From Amycolatopsis bullii (GTDB lineage: Bacteria; Actinomycetota; Actinomycetes; Mycobacteriales; Pseudonocardiaceae): a stretch of DNA of 64,000 bases. The translations under genes and the position numbers were made by a program. A model generated the notes under the pieces. The model was not told where the DNA came from and made no database searches. It saw nothing but the letters and a program-made list of their open reading frames with translations. Positions 43,569-52,592 of this stretch are shown one piece after another. The stretch lies in contig NZ_BNAW01000013.1 in the NCBI RefSeq assembly GCF_014654205.1, positions 62,001-126,000 of the forward strand. Direction: 5' to 3'. The first letter of the stretch is position 1. Every line of letters begins with the position of its first letter.

Positions 43569-44984
43569 TCAGAGTAACAGCAGCTGGTCGCCGACGGTCT
43601 TGTCTGTCGTGGCAAGTGTGCAGCGTGGACCGCATGCCTTGACTACTTGTGTCGGGCCGCCACACATGATCGTTAGGTCGTTCGTTCTCAGGTAGTCGGC
43701 GATCGCGGATCCGTCGTCGCCTACGGTCTCGGCGAATCGGGCGCGGAGATCGTTGAGTAGGTGGTCTTCGCGGGCGTAGACGTTCTTGGCGAGTTCTGGT
43801 GGGCGGTTGCGGGCGCTGGTGTGGCCGTGTCGGCAGCGGTAGCCAGGGCGGCCGTTAACCCAATGCGAGTCCAGCCGGCGTCCGCACAGCTGACATTGTA
43901 CGAGTCCTGCCAGCACGTACGTCCTGGTATGGCCGTGTTGGGTGGGTCGGGCTGCGCGCATGCCCTGGACCTCCAGGAACGTCGCCTCGTCCACGAGCGC
44001 CGGATGCGCCACCTTCTCGGACTGTGACCAACCTCGTGTCGCCGACGGTCGGGCTGGAGAACCGTGGTGGGCCGGGCAGGTTGTTCTGGCGCCGTGCTGG
44101 TTCCACACCTGCCGCCCCGTGTACCGCGGGTTTTCGAGGATCCCGACGACGGTCCGGACGATCCACTCGTGCCTCGTCCGGTGTCGGTTACGGTCCCGGT
44201 TGGCGATCGAGGGGCACGGGACGCCGCGGTCGTTCAACTCCCGCGCGATCCCGGCCACGCTGCGTCCGGTGGCTCGTTGCTGGAAGATCCACCGCACCCA
44301 CGGTGCGGTGGCCAGATCGGGTTCCAGGCGGTGCAGGCGGCGGCCCCACCTCGCATGGGCCCGGTTCGGGTGCGGACCGGCATCGGCCAGGCGGTAGCCG
44401 TAGGGTGGCCGGCCGCCGAGGAACCTGCCTTGAACACGGGCCTGGATGTGCATCGCAGCCAGCACGCGGTGCCGAGCGCGCAGCACCTCGCGACGCGACT
44501 GGGACCCGAGCAGCAGTATCAGTGCCTGGTGCACCGGGTCGTGGAGGTTCACTGGACCATCCGCTTCGGGGAGCCACAGTTGGATGCCTTGCTCCCGGAG
44601 CGTGGTCAGTACGGCGTTGAACTGCTCTCCGTAGAACGCTCGCTCGTACTCTCCGATGACGACGGCATCGAAGGAGCGGTTCGGGTGCTCGGCGTCCGCT
44701 ATCAGGTGGGCCGCGGCCGGCCGTTGACGCCAGGGAAGCCGACGTGAGCATCCTTCGTCGAAGTACTCCGCCACGATCACGCCGCGGCCGCGGATTGTCT
44801 CCTCGGCGACCTCGCGCTGCCACCCCAACGACGTCGCCCGGTCCTGGAACTCCACCGTGGACATCCGCCCGTAGAACGCGAACCTCAGCCCATGGCTTCT
44901 GACAGGCTGCCGGCGGCGCCGGACGCCGGCTCGACGCGGGGAAACCGCAGATGTCAAGGCGGCCGCGTCCACAGTTTTGGTCAT
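43569..44984 (-). CDS. large serine recombinase
   Basis: Encodes 471 residues from the ATG at 44984, with GAGGTG upstream. The resolvase/invertase catalytic domain has FYGRMS with nucleophile Ser42 and IGEYERAFYGEQF (ERxxFG-like), followed by the recombinase domain GRFLGGRPPYGYRLADAGPH, GIARELNDRGVPCPS and VVGILENPRYTGRQVWNQ, and a zinc ribbon LVQCQLCGRRLD...YRCRHGH. Actinobacterial relatives sit in integrative elements and as domesticated recombinases. The active-site core appears intact. The neighbouring direct repeat and the defence genes downstream suggest it once moved this segment. Confidence 0.85.
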   Translation of the reverse strand: MTKTVDAAALTSAVSPRRAGVRRRRQPVRSHGLRFAFYGRMSTVEFQDRATSLGWQREVAEETIRGRGVIVAEYFDEGCSRRLPWRQRPAAAHLIADAEHPNRSFDAVVIGEYERAFYGEQFNAVLTTLREQGIQLWLPEADGPVNLHDPVHQALILLLGSQSRREVLRARHRVLAAMHIQARVQGRFLGGRPPYGYRLADAGPHPNRAHARWGRRLHRLEPDLATAPWVRWIFQQRATGRSVAGIARELNDRGVPCPSIANRDRNRHRTRHEWIVRTVVGILENPRYTGRQVWNQHGARTTCPAHHGSPARPSATRGWSQSEKVAHPALVDEATFLEVQGMRAARPTQHGHTRTYVLAGLVQCQLCGRRLDSHWVNGRPGYRCRHGHTSARNRPPELAKNVYAREDHLLNDLRARFAETVGDDGSAIADYLRTNDLTIMCGGPTQVVKACGPRCTLATTDKTVGDQLLLL

Positions 44985-45121
44985 CGTGCACCTCGGTGCT
45001 TGAGGCGGGTTCGGGTCGAGGGCGGAACGCGGTTGCCCGGTTCTGATGACGAGCCGGGAGCTGATCGGCACCCGAATGGCCGCATTGCCGGTCGTTTATC
45101 CGTGTTGCACGGCAAGCGGTC

Positions 45122-45290
45122 GACCTTCGCCCTGCTACGAATCGCCCCGATGGGTAGCGGCGTTGACGAGCACCACCGCGCCGTGGTCGGCCGCCGGTCG
45201 CAGCTCCGGCCAGGGCGGTGGCAGCAGGAACCGTTCGAACGCCGGTTTTTCGCGGATCCGGCCCAGCAGGGCGTCGTGCTCGGCCCATCA
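45122..45290 (-). pseudogene. CHAT-domain protein remnant
   Basis: On the minus strand a short frame reads EHDALLGRIREKPAFERFLL, then PPPWPELRPAADHGAVVLVN and AATHRGDS, then a stop. This is the start of a CHAT (caspase-like) domain, where proteins read DALLxxVRxxPGFExFLxPPPFxELRxAAxxGPVVVVN. The His-Cys catalytic part is missing. A similar xAVLVNATTAPC phrase occurs again near 45440, so the remnant may be duplicated or rearranged. It separates the recombinase from the STAND gene. The rest of 45291-45757 holds no intact gene. Confidence 0.5.
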
Positions 45291-45757
45291 CCGCCGCCGG
45301 TCCTCAACCCGGACGTCGAGCTGCCGGTCGTCGGTTCCCATGGTCGGGGGCAAGGTCAAGGCGATGAGCAGGGCGCTCCACCGGTAACCGCTGGGGCTGT
45401 CGACCAGCAACAGCGCAGGGTCGCTATCGTTCACATCGCCGATCAACACGGGGCGGTGGTGGCGTTGACGAGTACGGCGGCTCAGCCTGGTGTGTCCGGA
45501 GCGTGCCCGGTGGCGATGGCGGCGAGCTGCCAATGGTCGGCGCGGCTGCCGACGAGTTCGGCATCGAGCCCGGCGAGCGGGTCCAGTTCGGTCACTGGCA
45601 GCGGGGTGCGGGCGAGGATGAGCGATTCGCTACGACGGAGCGGAACTTCAGGTGATCGCGGACTACCTCGACCGAATGGTCGATATTCTCCGTAAGTAGG
45701 CCGGGAGGCTGACCAATCGCTGAATGACCGGCTGAATGGCGTGGGGAGCGGGAAGAG

Positions 45758-48700
45758 ATGGAGAATCCCTATTCGACAGGTGGGGGAGGCGTCGTTCTGG
45801 AGCACCAGTATGGCGCGGTCCTGCTCGGACATCTTCTGCTCGGCGACCCCCTACCGGAGTTGGGCGATGATGTGGTTCCGACAATGGTGCGATTTCAGGG
45901 TTCCGCGTTCAGTGCCGTTGACGACCTGATCGTGACCGGCGAAACGCCGGATGGTCGAAGCCGGCAGGTATCGATAGGCGTGCGACGCGCGCCGTTATTC
46001 CGGCCAAGCCACAAGGCCACGAGCGCATTGCTCGTACCGTATCTCCAGGTGGTGACCGACCACTGGGACGAGGTCCGTACCGGCCGCTGGCGCCTCGCGC
46101 TGGCGGTGGCCAGCCCGAACAAGCATGTGCAGGAGATACGCGAACTGGCGACCGTCGCGCACGGTCAGCCGGACCAGGCCGCGTTCCGTGCGGCTGCCTC
46201 GGAGCCGAGACGGGTGGCTAAGCAAGTCCGCGACAGGCTGCGTCTTCTCGCCAAGCTAGTCGCGAATGCTGCCGCCAGCGCGAAGGTGGACCTTGAGAAA
46301 TGTTCCGAGCAGGAGCTGACGTGGCGTGTTCTCCACAATCTCTGGTTACGAGAGCTACGGCTGGAAGGAGTCGACCAGACCGACCGGACCGGCATGGTCG
46401 CCCGCCTTCGGACCATCGTCTCCGCGGTGCCAGCCGCAGACCGTCTCTTCACTAAATTGGAGACGTTGTCCCGCGAATACGCTCCCGCGGGAGCGACGGT
46501 TACCCGGCTCATGGTGCAACAACGTCTGGCCGGCACCGCGATTGACATCGGCTGGTCGGACGGGACACCGGTCGGACACGGGTCCGGTTCGCCTCTGCGC
46601 ACTCGGTACCGCAAGCAGGTCGAACGCATCGCTCCAGTTGAGCTGCTCGACCGCGAAGCTGAACTGGCCGAACTGGCGAGTTTCTGCACGGAGGGCCACG
46701 AAGGACGGTACATCTGGTGGCGGGCGGACGCATGGGCGGGCAAGTCGGCACTGATGTCGTGGTTCGTCCTGCACCCGCCGCCAGGGGTGCGGCTCGTGTC
46801 GTTCTTCGTCACCGCGCGGCTGGCGGGACAGAACCATCGCATCGCGTTCATCGACGCGGTGCTGGAGCAGTTGGCCGCCATTCTGGGGCGGTCCCTCCCG
46901 CATACCGATTCCACCCGTGAATACCACTTGCTCAGTATGCTGGACGAGGCGGCGGAAACGTGCCTCCGGCACAACGAGCGCCTGGTGTTGCTGGTGGACG
47001 GTGTGGATGAGGATCGAGGTGTCTCGACCGACCCTGACGACTACAGCATCGCTGGGCTGCTCCCGGTCGTGCCGAACCACGGCCTGCGGGTGGTGGTGGC
47101 GGGACGGTACAACCCGCCGATACCCGACGACGTGCCGGACAACCACCCGCTGCGGGATCCGTCGATCGTCCGGCCGTTGGCGACGTCGCCGGCCGCGACG
47201 GTGATCAGAGGGGAGGCGGAACGGGAGCTGCGTCGCCTGCTCGCCGGATGTGGGCAGGACCTCGTCGGCTTGCTCGTTGCCGCGCGGGGTGGGCTGACCG
47301 CCGGTGACCTCGCCGAACTGACCGGGCGGCACGTCCGCGAGATCCAGGACGAACTCGACACCGTTGTCGGCCGAAGTTTCTCCTGGCGGCCCGGAAGATG
47401 GCGCGACACACCCAGCTACCTGCTCGCGCATGAAGAGCTGTACGAGATCGCCCTGGACTTCCTCGCCCCGTCGATCGCCGGGTTCCGGGCGAGGCTGCAC
47501 ACGTGGTTCGACGGCTACCAGGCAAGGCGCTGGCCAGCGGACACGCCGGAATACCTGCTACGGAGCTACTTCGACATGCTGGCCGACAGCGACGACATGG
47601 CCAGGGTTATCGCCTGCGCGACGGACCACGTCCGCACGGACCGCATGCGTGGCCTGTCCGGCGGAGACCAGGCGGCCCTGGCTGAGATCGACCGTGCGCA
47701 GGACCTCGTCCTTCGCCGCCAACCTTCCGATGTCGGGATGCTGGCACGACTAGCGGTACACCGCGATCGGCTCACCACACGCAACTCGAAGGTTCCGGTC
47801 ATGCTGCCGGCAGCCTGGGCACTGCTGGGCCAGCCGGCGCAAGCTGAAGAGCTAGCCGGCTCGATTCCCGTATCGTGGGCGAGTTCCGCGGCCATCGCGT
47901 TCCTCGCAGAGGCGATGGCTGACGTCGGCGCTCTTGATCGCGCTCGTGAACTGGCAGAACACGTGGCTAAGCTGGCGGTGGACGCACCGCCGCCATGGCC
48001 AGTCGAGGGAGAGGTGCTCGCAGCTGTGGTCCGTTCGATGGTGGCTGTCGGCGACCTCAGTCGCGCCATCAGTCTCTTCGAGTCGCTCAGAGACAGCAGC
48101 GTTGCCAACAGCTCGCGGATAGAAATGATGCCGGCACTGATCTCGACAATGTTCGATCAACTGGACATCACCCATGTTGACCGGTTTGTGACATCAATTC
48201 CAGACGCTGTCGTAAGAGCCCGAGCATTGCTGCACCTCGCCGACATTTCCTCTTCCGCTGACTATCTCGCACAAGCCGTCGATCTCGCACAAGCCGTGGC
48301 GCTCGCGCCACGCGGCCACCGCTCTTCATTCCTGGTGATGCTTGCCGTCACCGCCGCGAAGCTGCTCGGACGCGAACGGGCCGAGGAACTCGTGCGTTCG
48401 CTGGTAGGCGACCCGTCCACACCAGACGCCACCACGATCCCGGTCGCGGCGATCGCCGCTCGGACAGGCCACCTCGACGAGGTCATCACCACGATCGTCA
48501 ACCTGAGCGACGGCGACTTCGATCGCGCGATGTTTTCCCTTGTGCCGTTTCTGCCATGGAGCGATCCACGCACGAGCCAACTCCTCGAACGGGCGCGTCA
48601 AAGCGGAGCCCAGAGATACCTGGCTAAAATGCTGACCGCAGTCGGCGCTTTGGATCAGGCACTGGAGTTGGCGTCTGAGCCGGAGGACCCGGATTTGCTT

Positions 48701-49270
48701 GCTTCGCTCGCGCATTGTGCGGCCTGGCAGGGACGAATCGACCAGGCGAGACAGTTGATCGCTGACCTTTGGGCGAGAATTGGGGGCGATCAGGACTCGT
48801 CCTGGTGCACGAGCGGCTGGAGCAAGCTCAGCGAAGCGGCCGCGAACGCGGGAGACCTGCTTCTGGCCGAGCACTTCGTCGGACTAGCGCGACAACTCGT
48901 GAAATACAAACCCGAAGCAATCCGGCCGGATGCCATAGAGGACTTCGTCTACGCGCTCGACCGACTCGAACACATCGACGAGGCCACCGAACTGGCCGAG
49001 ATGATCACGGACGACAACTCGGACCTCCACAGGGCACTCACCGTCGAAGTGGAAATCACCGGCTGGGAGTCGGACGAAGAAGTCGAGGAGTTACTGAACC
49101 AGGGGCCAAGTCGACTGCCGCACCCGACCCGGATCCCGGAAGGATCCGCCGTGGACCTGCTGACGACCAATTCCTGGACAGAAGCCCTGCCAGTCCTGGC
49201 CCGAGACCACCCCGATCTACTACGGGTCATAGCCGCCGAACTGGACCCGGTATCGATACCGACGACCTGA
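45758..49270 (+). CDS. STAND NTPase with nuclease-like N-terminus
   Basis: Encodes 1170 residues. Residues about 15-130 resemble the Cap4/DUF4297-type restriction-endonuclease fold: YGAVLLGHLLLG, then VRFQGSAFSAVDDLIVTGET (D55/D56) and RQVSIGVRRAP, where the usual Q-x-K is QVS-I, so the catalytic Lys may be lost or shifted. The P-loop domain has Walker A ADAWAGKS (323-330) and Walker B LVLLVDGVDED (409-419). The remaining 650 residues are helical repeat-like (GALDRARELAEHVAKLA, GDLSRAISLFESL), a typical STAND sensor region. The architecture is that of Avs-like or other STAND antiviral proteins: sensor binding drives oligomerisation and activates the N-terminal effector. It follows the CHAT remnant and recombinase. 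Confidence 0.75.
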   Translation: MENPYSTGGGGVVLEHQYGAVLLGHLLLGDPLPELGDDVVPTMVRFQGSAFSAVDDLIVTGETPDGRSRQVSIGVRRAPLFRPSHKATSALLVPYLQVVTDHWDEVRTGRWRLALAVASPNKHVQEIRELATVAHGQPDQAAFRAAASEPRRVAKQVRDRLRLLAKLVANAAASAKVDLEKCSEQELTWRVLHNLWLRELRLEGVDQTDRTGMVARLRTIVSAVPAADRLFTKLETLSREYAPAGATVTRLMVQQRLAGTAIDIGWSDGTPVGHGSGSPLRTRYRKQVERIAPVELLDREAELAELASFCTEGHEGRYIWWRADAWAGKSALMSWFVLHPPPGVRLVSFFVTARLAGQNHRIAFIDAVLEQLAAILGRSLPHTDSTREYHLLSMLDEAAETCLRHNERLVLLVDGVDEDRGVSTDPDDYSIAGLLPVVPNHGLRVVVAGRYNPPIPDDVPDNHPLRDPSIVRPLATSPAATVIRGEAERELRRLLAGCGQDLVGLLVAARGGLTAGDLAELTGRHVREIQDELDTVVGRSFSWRPGRWRDTPSYLLAHEELYEIALDFLAPSIAGFRARLHTWFDGYQARRWPADTPEYLLRSYFDMLADSDDMARVIACATDHVRTDRMRGLSGGDQAALAEIDRAQDLVLRRQPSDVGMLARLAVHRDRLTTRNSKVPVMLPAAWALLGQPAQAEELAGSIPVSWASSAAIAFLAEAMADVGALDRARELAEHVAKLAVDAPPPWPVEGEVLAAVVRSMVAVGDLSRAISLFESLRDSSVANSSRIEMMPALISTMFDQLDITHVDRFVTSIPDAVVRARALLHLADISSSADYLAQAVDLAQAVALAPRGHRSSFLVMLAVTAAKLLGRERAEELVRSLVGDPSTPDATTIPVAAIAARTGHLDEVITTIVNLSDGDFDRAMFSLVPFLPWSDPRTSQLLERARQSGAQRYLAKMLTAVGALDQALELASEPEDPDLLASLAHCAAWQGRIDQARQLIADLWARIGGDQDSSWCTSGWSKLSEAAANAGDLLLAEHFVGLARQLVKYKPEAIRPDAIEDFVYALDRLEHIDEATELAEMITDDNSDLHRALTVEVEITGWESDEEVEELLNQGPSRLPHPTRIPEGSAVDLLTTNSWTEALPVLARDHPDLLRVIAAELDPVSIPTT

Positions 49271-49849
49271 GACTTGTCGCATCCGGGCCAAACACTACGC
49301 CCGGCCGTCCGGGTCTCGGGCGGCCAGGCGAGCCGTTCGCTTGAGACTCGCAGCACACTCAGCGGCATGGACGCCGGCCGGGCCGCGCCTGCACGGCCTC
49401 CAAGGCCATCGTCGTTCGTCTGGTCCTTAGGCAATCCTTGCGGATGGATGCTGACCAACCGCGTCGCCACCTCATGGTGTTGAGCCAGCCGCTTCCCCCG
49501 GATAGGGCAGACGTGATCGAGTCGACCGATGTCAACATCGGAGCTACCGCGACAGTGGCGCGTAACCTGGCGAGCGCACCTTAGAGAGCTCGAGGGCCTC
49601 TCGGGGCAGCCGTAGGGCCATGATGACGCTGCCGGTAACCAGAACCCAAATCCTTGGTTGGTTCGTCCACGACACGCCGACCCTGGCTGCGCTGCTGCCG
49701 GAGAAGCGCAGGCGCCCTCGGCCCTCCGGTGTCCGGCCAGCAGGACTGCCTACGTCCCCGCGGTAGGTAAGGCATCGCAGGTCAGCCGCTGTTGCGCGTC
49801 TATAGGCTCGGGCGGTGAAGCCTACGGTCCGGGAGGGGGTTGCAAGGCG
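49271..49849. other. gene-poor interval
   Basis: About 580 bases after the STAND gene. A 48-codon frame starting at the double ATG near 49620 and overlapping minus-strand frames exist, but none shows recognisable features. Confidence 0.35.
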
Positions 49850-49963
49850 ATGAATCCGGTACTTCAACAGGTCTTGACCGTGGTCGGCGTTCTGCTTGGT
49901 GCAGCTGCTTCCTTCACGGTGACGGCGACGAACGCTGACCATCCGAACACCTCGCTCTACTGA
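49850..49963 (+). CDS. very short membrane peptide or truncated gene
   Basis: Encodes 37 residues (MNPVLQQVLTVVGVLLGAA, then SFTVTATNADHPNTSLY) from the ATG at 49850, with AAGG just upstream. It is a single N-terminal transmembrane segment like the start of longer actinobacterial single-TM proteins that continue into a charged coiled coil. Here the frame stops right after the helix, so this is probably a truncated or frameshifted remnant. Confidence 0.3.
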   Translation: MNPVLQQVLTVVGVLLGAAASFTVTATNADHPNTSLY

Positions 49964-50109
49964 CCGTGATCACGGCCTAGCAGGCATATTGCCAGGTAGA
50001 TCGGATGATTGCCACATCTCCGCCACGAAACTCCGACGTTTGCGCTCTGGGCTCAGCCGAGCACTCGGGCTTGGATGATTTCAACACATCCGGCAATCAG
50101 GGGAGAGAC

Positions 50110-50778
50110 GTGACCAGGGGCGAACGCGTCTCGCGGCCTTCGCGCTTGTACGTGACCTGGCACCGCAGCGTGGCCGACAACCTGGACCACGCTGTCATCG
50201 ACGAAAATCTTGCCGACAGCATCGCGCTCCAGACGGGCCGCTACGACTCGCTGTGCGGCCGCGAAGTGCTATTCGCCTCCTGCCTGGTGCCTCCGGGCCG
50301 TCGGTGCGGCGCGTGCAACGCGCTGGTCCGGCTTCGCTCGACCCCCGCCGACGACCGAACGCATGTGCCACGGGAAGCCGTCGCCTGTTCGGCCGCCTTC
50401 AGACTCCGGCTGTCCCGCCGCCGCGCCCGCCTCAACGCGTGCGGGATACGGTGGCCCGGCACGCCTAGCAAGCGCAGGAAACCGTCCAGCACGGCCGCCG
50501 GGCCGGCGGGTGGGTTGGGCGGGGTCGGGGTGGAAAGCCGCGCAGGTTCACGAACAGGACCCCGTCGAACGAGGTCTGCGGGCGAGCACGTGCACGGCGT
50601 GGACGGCGAGTCATGTAGAGACCTGAGCACTTGTCGCGCATTTGGTTCCGGAAACCGCGTGGCGCGTCAAAGAATATTCTTGATCTTGCCCATCAGAGAT
50701 CGCAGGAACTTTCCCCAGTCGTCGCGCAGATCCAGGAACCGGGTGGGGTCTGTGTCCATTGACTCTGCCTTCGCATAG
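50110..50778 (+). CDS. hypothetical Cys-containing protein, C-terminus doubtful
   Basis: The GTG at 50110 follows GGGGAGAG. The first 80 residues (RPSRLYVTWHRSVADNLDHA, then ENLADSIALQTGRYDSLCGR and PPGRRCGACNALVRL) look like a short conserved actinobacterial protein with a paired-Cys CxxC. After about 50380 the frame becomes Arg/Pro/Ser-rich and finally runs antisense through the 3' end of the GHKL ATPase gene. The true gene probably ended earlier and has suffered a frameshift. Confidence 0.35.
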   Translation: MTRGERVSRPSRLYVTWHRSVADNLDHAVIDENLADSIALQTGRYDSLCGREVLFASCLVPPGRRCGACNALVRLRSTPADDRTHVPREAVACSAAFRLRLSRRRARLNACGIRWPGTPSKRRKPSSTAAGPAGGLGGVGVESRAGSRTGPRRTRSAGEHVHGVDGESCRDLSTCRAFGSGNRVARQRIFLILPIRDRRNFPQSSRRSRNRVGSVSIDSAFA

Positions 50779-52379
50779 GCGATAATTAGGAGAGTTAGGG
50801 CCTCCATGGTTCGACGCGCCGTGCGGGTTGCCTCGTCTCCGCTGACACTGCCAGGTGGGGCTTCGGCAATGACCCTGATTGGCTGCCATAGTTCCTGATA
50901 GAAGGGGTGGCGAAGATTGAGTCGAACGATGATTTGGCGGCTCAGGTGTTGGATGTCAATGAAGCTCGCTCCAGGGAAATCCACTGTCTCTACCACAAAT
51001 GGAAGATCTTCGATCTTCTCAAGGTACTCCTCTTTATCATCTGGTTTCTCGCGGCCTGTGTCCTTGGCGAGCTGGTCAAGAACTTCTTTCTCCTTGTCTG
51101 GCCCGGGTCCCGCAGCTTTGCTCTTGGGCAGCGTGCGGTCTGCCTTTCTCACCGCATCCAGAATTTCGGAGTGCTCGCCTGCGCGCTCCTTGGTCTTTCG
51201 CGACGCCTCGCCCCAGAGGGTCTGGATTTCTTCCCGGGCTTGGGGGATCCATTTGGCAAGGTGGCCGCGGATGAGTGCGCGCAGGTCACCGTGAGGCTCA
51301 ACTCCGCGTTTGACGTTGCGAACACCCATATATTCGTCTAGTTCCGGGTTGAAACTCACTTCAATGCCAATAAATCGATCCGGATCCTCAACGCCGCCTG
51401 GCAAGATTTTTGGAACCGTGGTGTAGTTAATTTCACGGTCAAGTCGCACGAACGACAGTGAGCCCAAGTTGTCTGGCACCCGCAACTGGTCGGCAAGCTG
51501 ATCACCGCCCATACCGCGGCGGCGTACAACCTCGGGCGGGTAAACCGACACACGGAGTCGGACCTTGCTGCCGGCAAAGACAAACACCTCGTCGGCAAAA
51601 ATCTTTGACTCATAGTGAGGCTTCGAGTCGAAGCTAGGGTCGACGTCCTTCCTTCGGTAGTGCTTGCTGAGGACCTGATCGGCCCATGTTCCATCCATGA
51701 GAAACAGTGGGTCATGTGGCAAGAGCTTGGTATTGTTTACCGAAATCACGATGCCCCCGTGCAAGAAATGCCGGAACATTCGCGATAGCTCTTTCTCAAT
51801 GTCGACGCGAAGCTTGTTCGCGTCTTCCGCATAGCGGCCTTCCTCTAGCCGGTCAACCTTAGACCAAACTACGAGCGTGCCTGTACCAGCTGGAAGCAGG
51901 TCATGAAGTTCATCGGGAACGGGCCGTTCTGCTGGTGCTTCGATGTCAGCTGATTTACCGTCTGCGGCCATCTTCTCGGCCTCTTGTAGGTCGAAGTAAA
52001 CGTGCATCCAAGGTGCTTCTGTGGCGGTGCGGCTCCACACATCGAGCCGCTCACTGAAGTTCAGTGCGGCCAGTTTGGCGCCGACGCCATACTTGCCGAT
52101 AGTGGTGGTGGACATGTACCTCGTCGAGTAGCCAACCTGCGGGTAGTGATGGAGAATGTCCAGGTCCATGCCGATGCCGTCATCGGCGATGGCGATGCGG
52201 TGGATGTGCCTTCTTCCTCGCCTGTTCTGACCTTCATCAAGGCGAACTTGAATCGTGTTCGCCTTCGCCTCCAAGGCGTTGTCGACGACCTCGCCTATGG
52301 CGCCGGCGAGGCTGTAGCCGGAGTCGCGCAATGAACGGAGTGCCTGCCCAGTCAGGATGACTGGGATACGGTCAGCCAT
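50667..52379 (-). CDS. GHKL (Hsp90/MORC-like) ATPase
   Basis: Encodes 570 residues. The Bergerat fold is complete: N-box EVVDNALEA (residues 30-38), G1 box DDGIGM (66-71) and the lid GKYGVGAKLAAL (95-106), followed by GTGTLVVWSKVDR. The rest has an S5-like segment and a Lys/Glu-rich linker (about 390-440), then a helical C-terminus. There is no histidine-kinase or mismatch-repair domain; the pattern is closer to MORC-type ATPases and to stand-alone ATPases of bacterial defence loci. Lower GC than the flanks. It is third in a minus-strand operon after the HTH regulator and a small overlapping gene. Confidence 0.75.
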   Translation of the reverse strand: MADRIPVILTGQALRSLRDSGYSLAGAIGEVVDNALEAKANTIQVRLDEGQNRRGRRHIHRIAIADDGIGMDLDILHHYPQVGYSTRYMSTTTIGKYGVGAKLAALNFSERLDVWSRTATEAPWMHVYFDLQEAEKMAADGKSADIEAPAERPVPDELHDLLPAGTGTLVVWSKVDRLEEGRYAEDANKLRVDIEKELSRMFRHFLHGGIVISVNNTKLLPHDPLFLMDGTWADQVLSKHYRRKDVDPSFDSKPHYESKIFADEVFVFAGSKVRLRVSVYPPEVVRRRGMGGDQLADQLRVPDNLGSLSFVRLDREINYTTVPKILPGGVEDPDRFIGIEVSFNPELDEYMGVRNVKRGVEPHGDLRALIRGHLAKWIPQAREEIQTLWGEASRKTKERAGEHSEILDAVRKADRTLPKSKAAGPGPDKEKEVLDQLAKDTGREKPDDKEEYLEKIEDLPFVVETVDFPGASFIDIQHLSRQIIVRLNLRHPFYQELWQPIRVIAEAPPGSVSGDEATRTARRTMEALTLLIIAYAKAESMDTDPTRFLDLRDDWGKFLRSLMGKIKNIL

Positions 52380-52397
52380 TGCAGTTCCTTTCGTGCT

Positions 52398-52592
52398 TTA
52401 TCGCGAGCACCCAAGCTGGGTGCTGCATTTCTTGTTTGATCGCATCGCTTGCGGGCGAGTGGTTAGAGTTGCCTGCGCTCGGATTATTTCCGAGAGTCTT
52501 GCGTGCCGGTGCTGCAGCAGGAAATCGCAGTGCGCAGTACCTGCGAGCTTGGCGCGTTGAAGCGTGTTCAAGGACACGGTACGTACGTTCAT
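52398..52592 (-). CDS. small protein coupled to the HTH regulator
   Basis: Encodes 64 residues; its ATG overlaps the stop of the regulator gene (ATGA at 52589-52592) and its stop lies 18 bases before the GHKL start. The sequence (MNVRTVSLNTLQRAKLAGTA, then HCDFLLQHRHARLSEI) has no recognised domain. It is basic, with a His/Cys stretch. The overlap and position in the operon are the main reasons to call it. Confidence 0.4.
   Translation of the reverse strand: MNVRTVSLNTLQRAKLAGTAHCDFLLQHRHARLSEIIRAQATLTTRPQAMRSNKKCSTQLGCSR

Noticed and set aside
45482..45832. Minus-strand open frame upstream of the STAND gene
   Set aside because: It overlaps the start of the STAND gene in antisense and mixes segments of different composition; at most it contains a decayed fragment related to the CHAT remnant.
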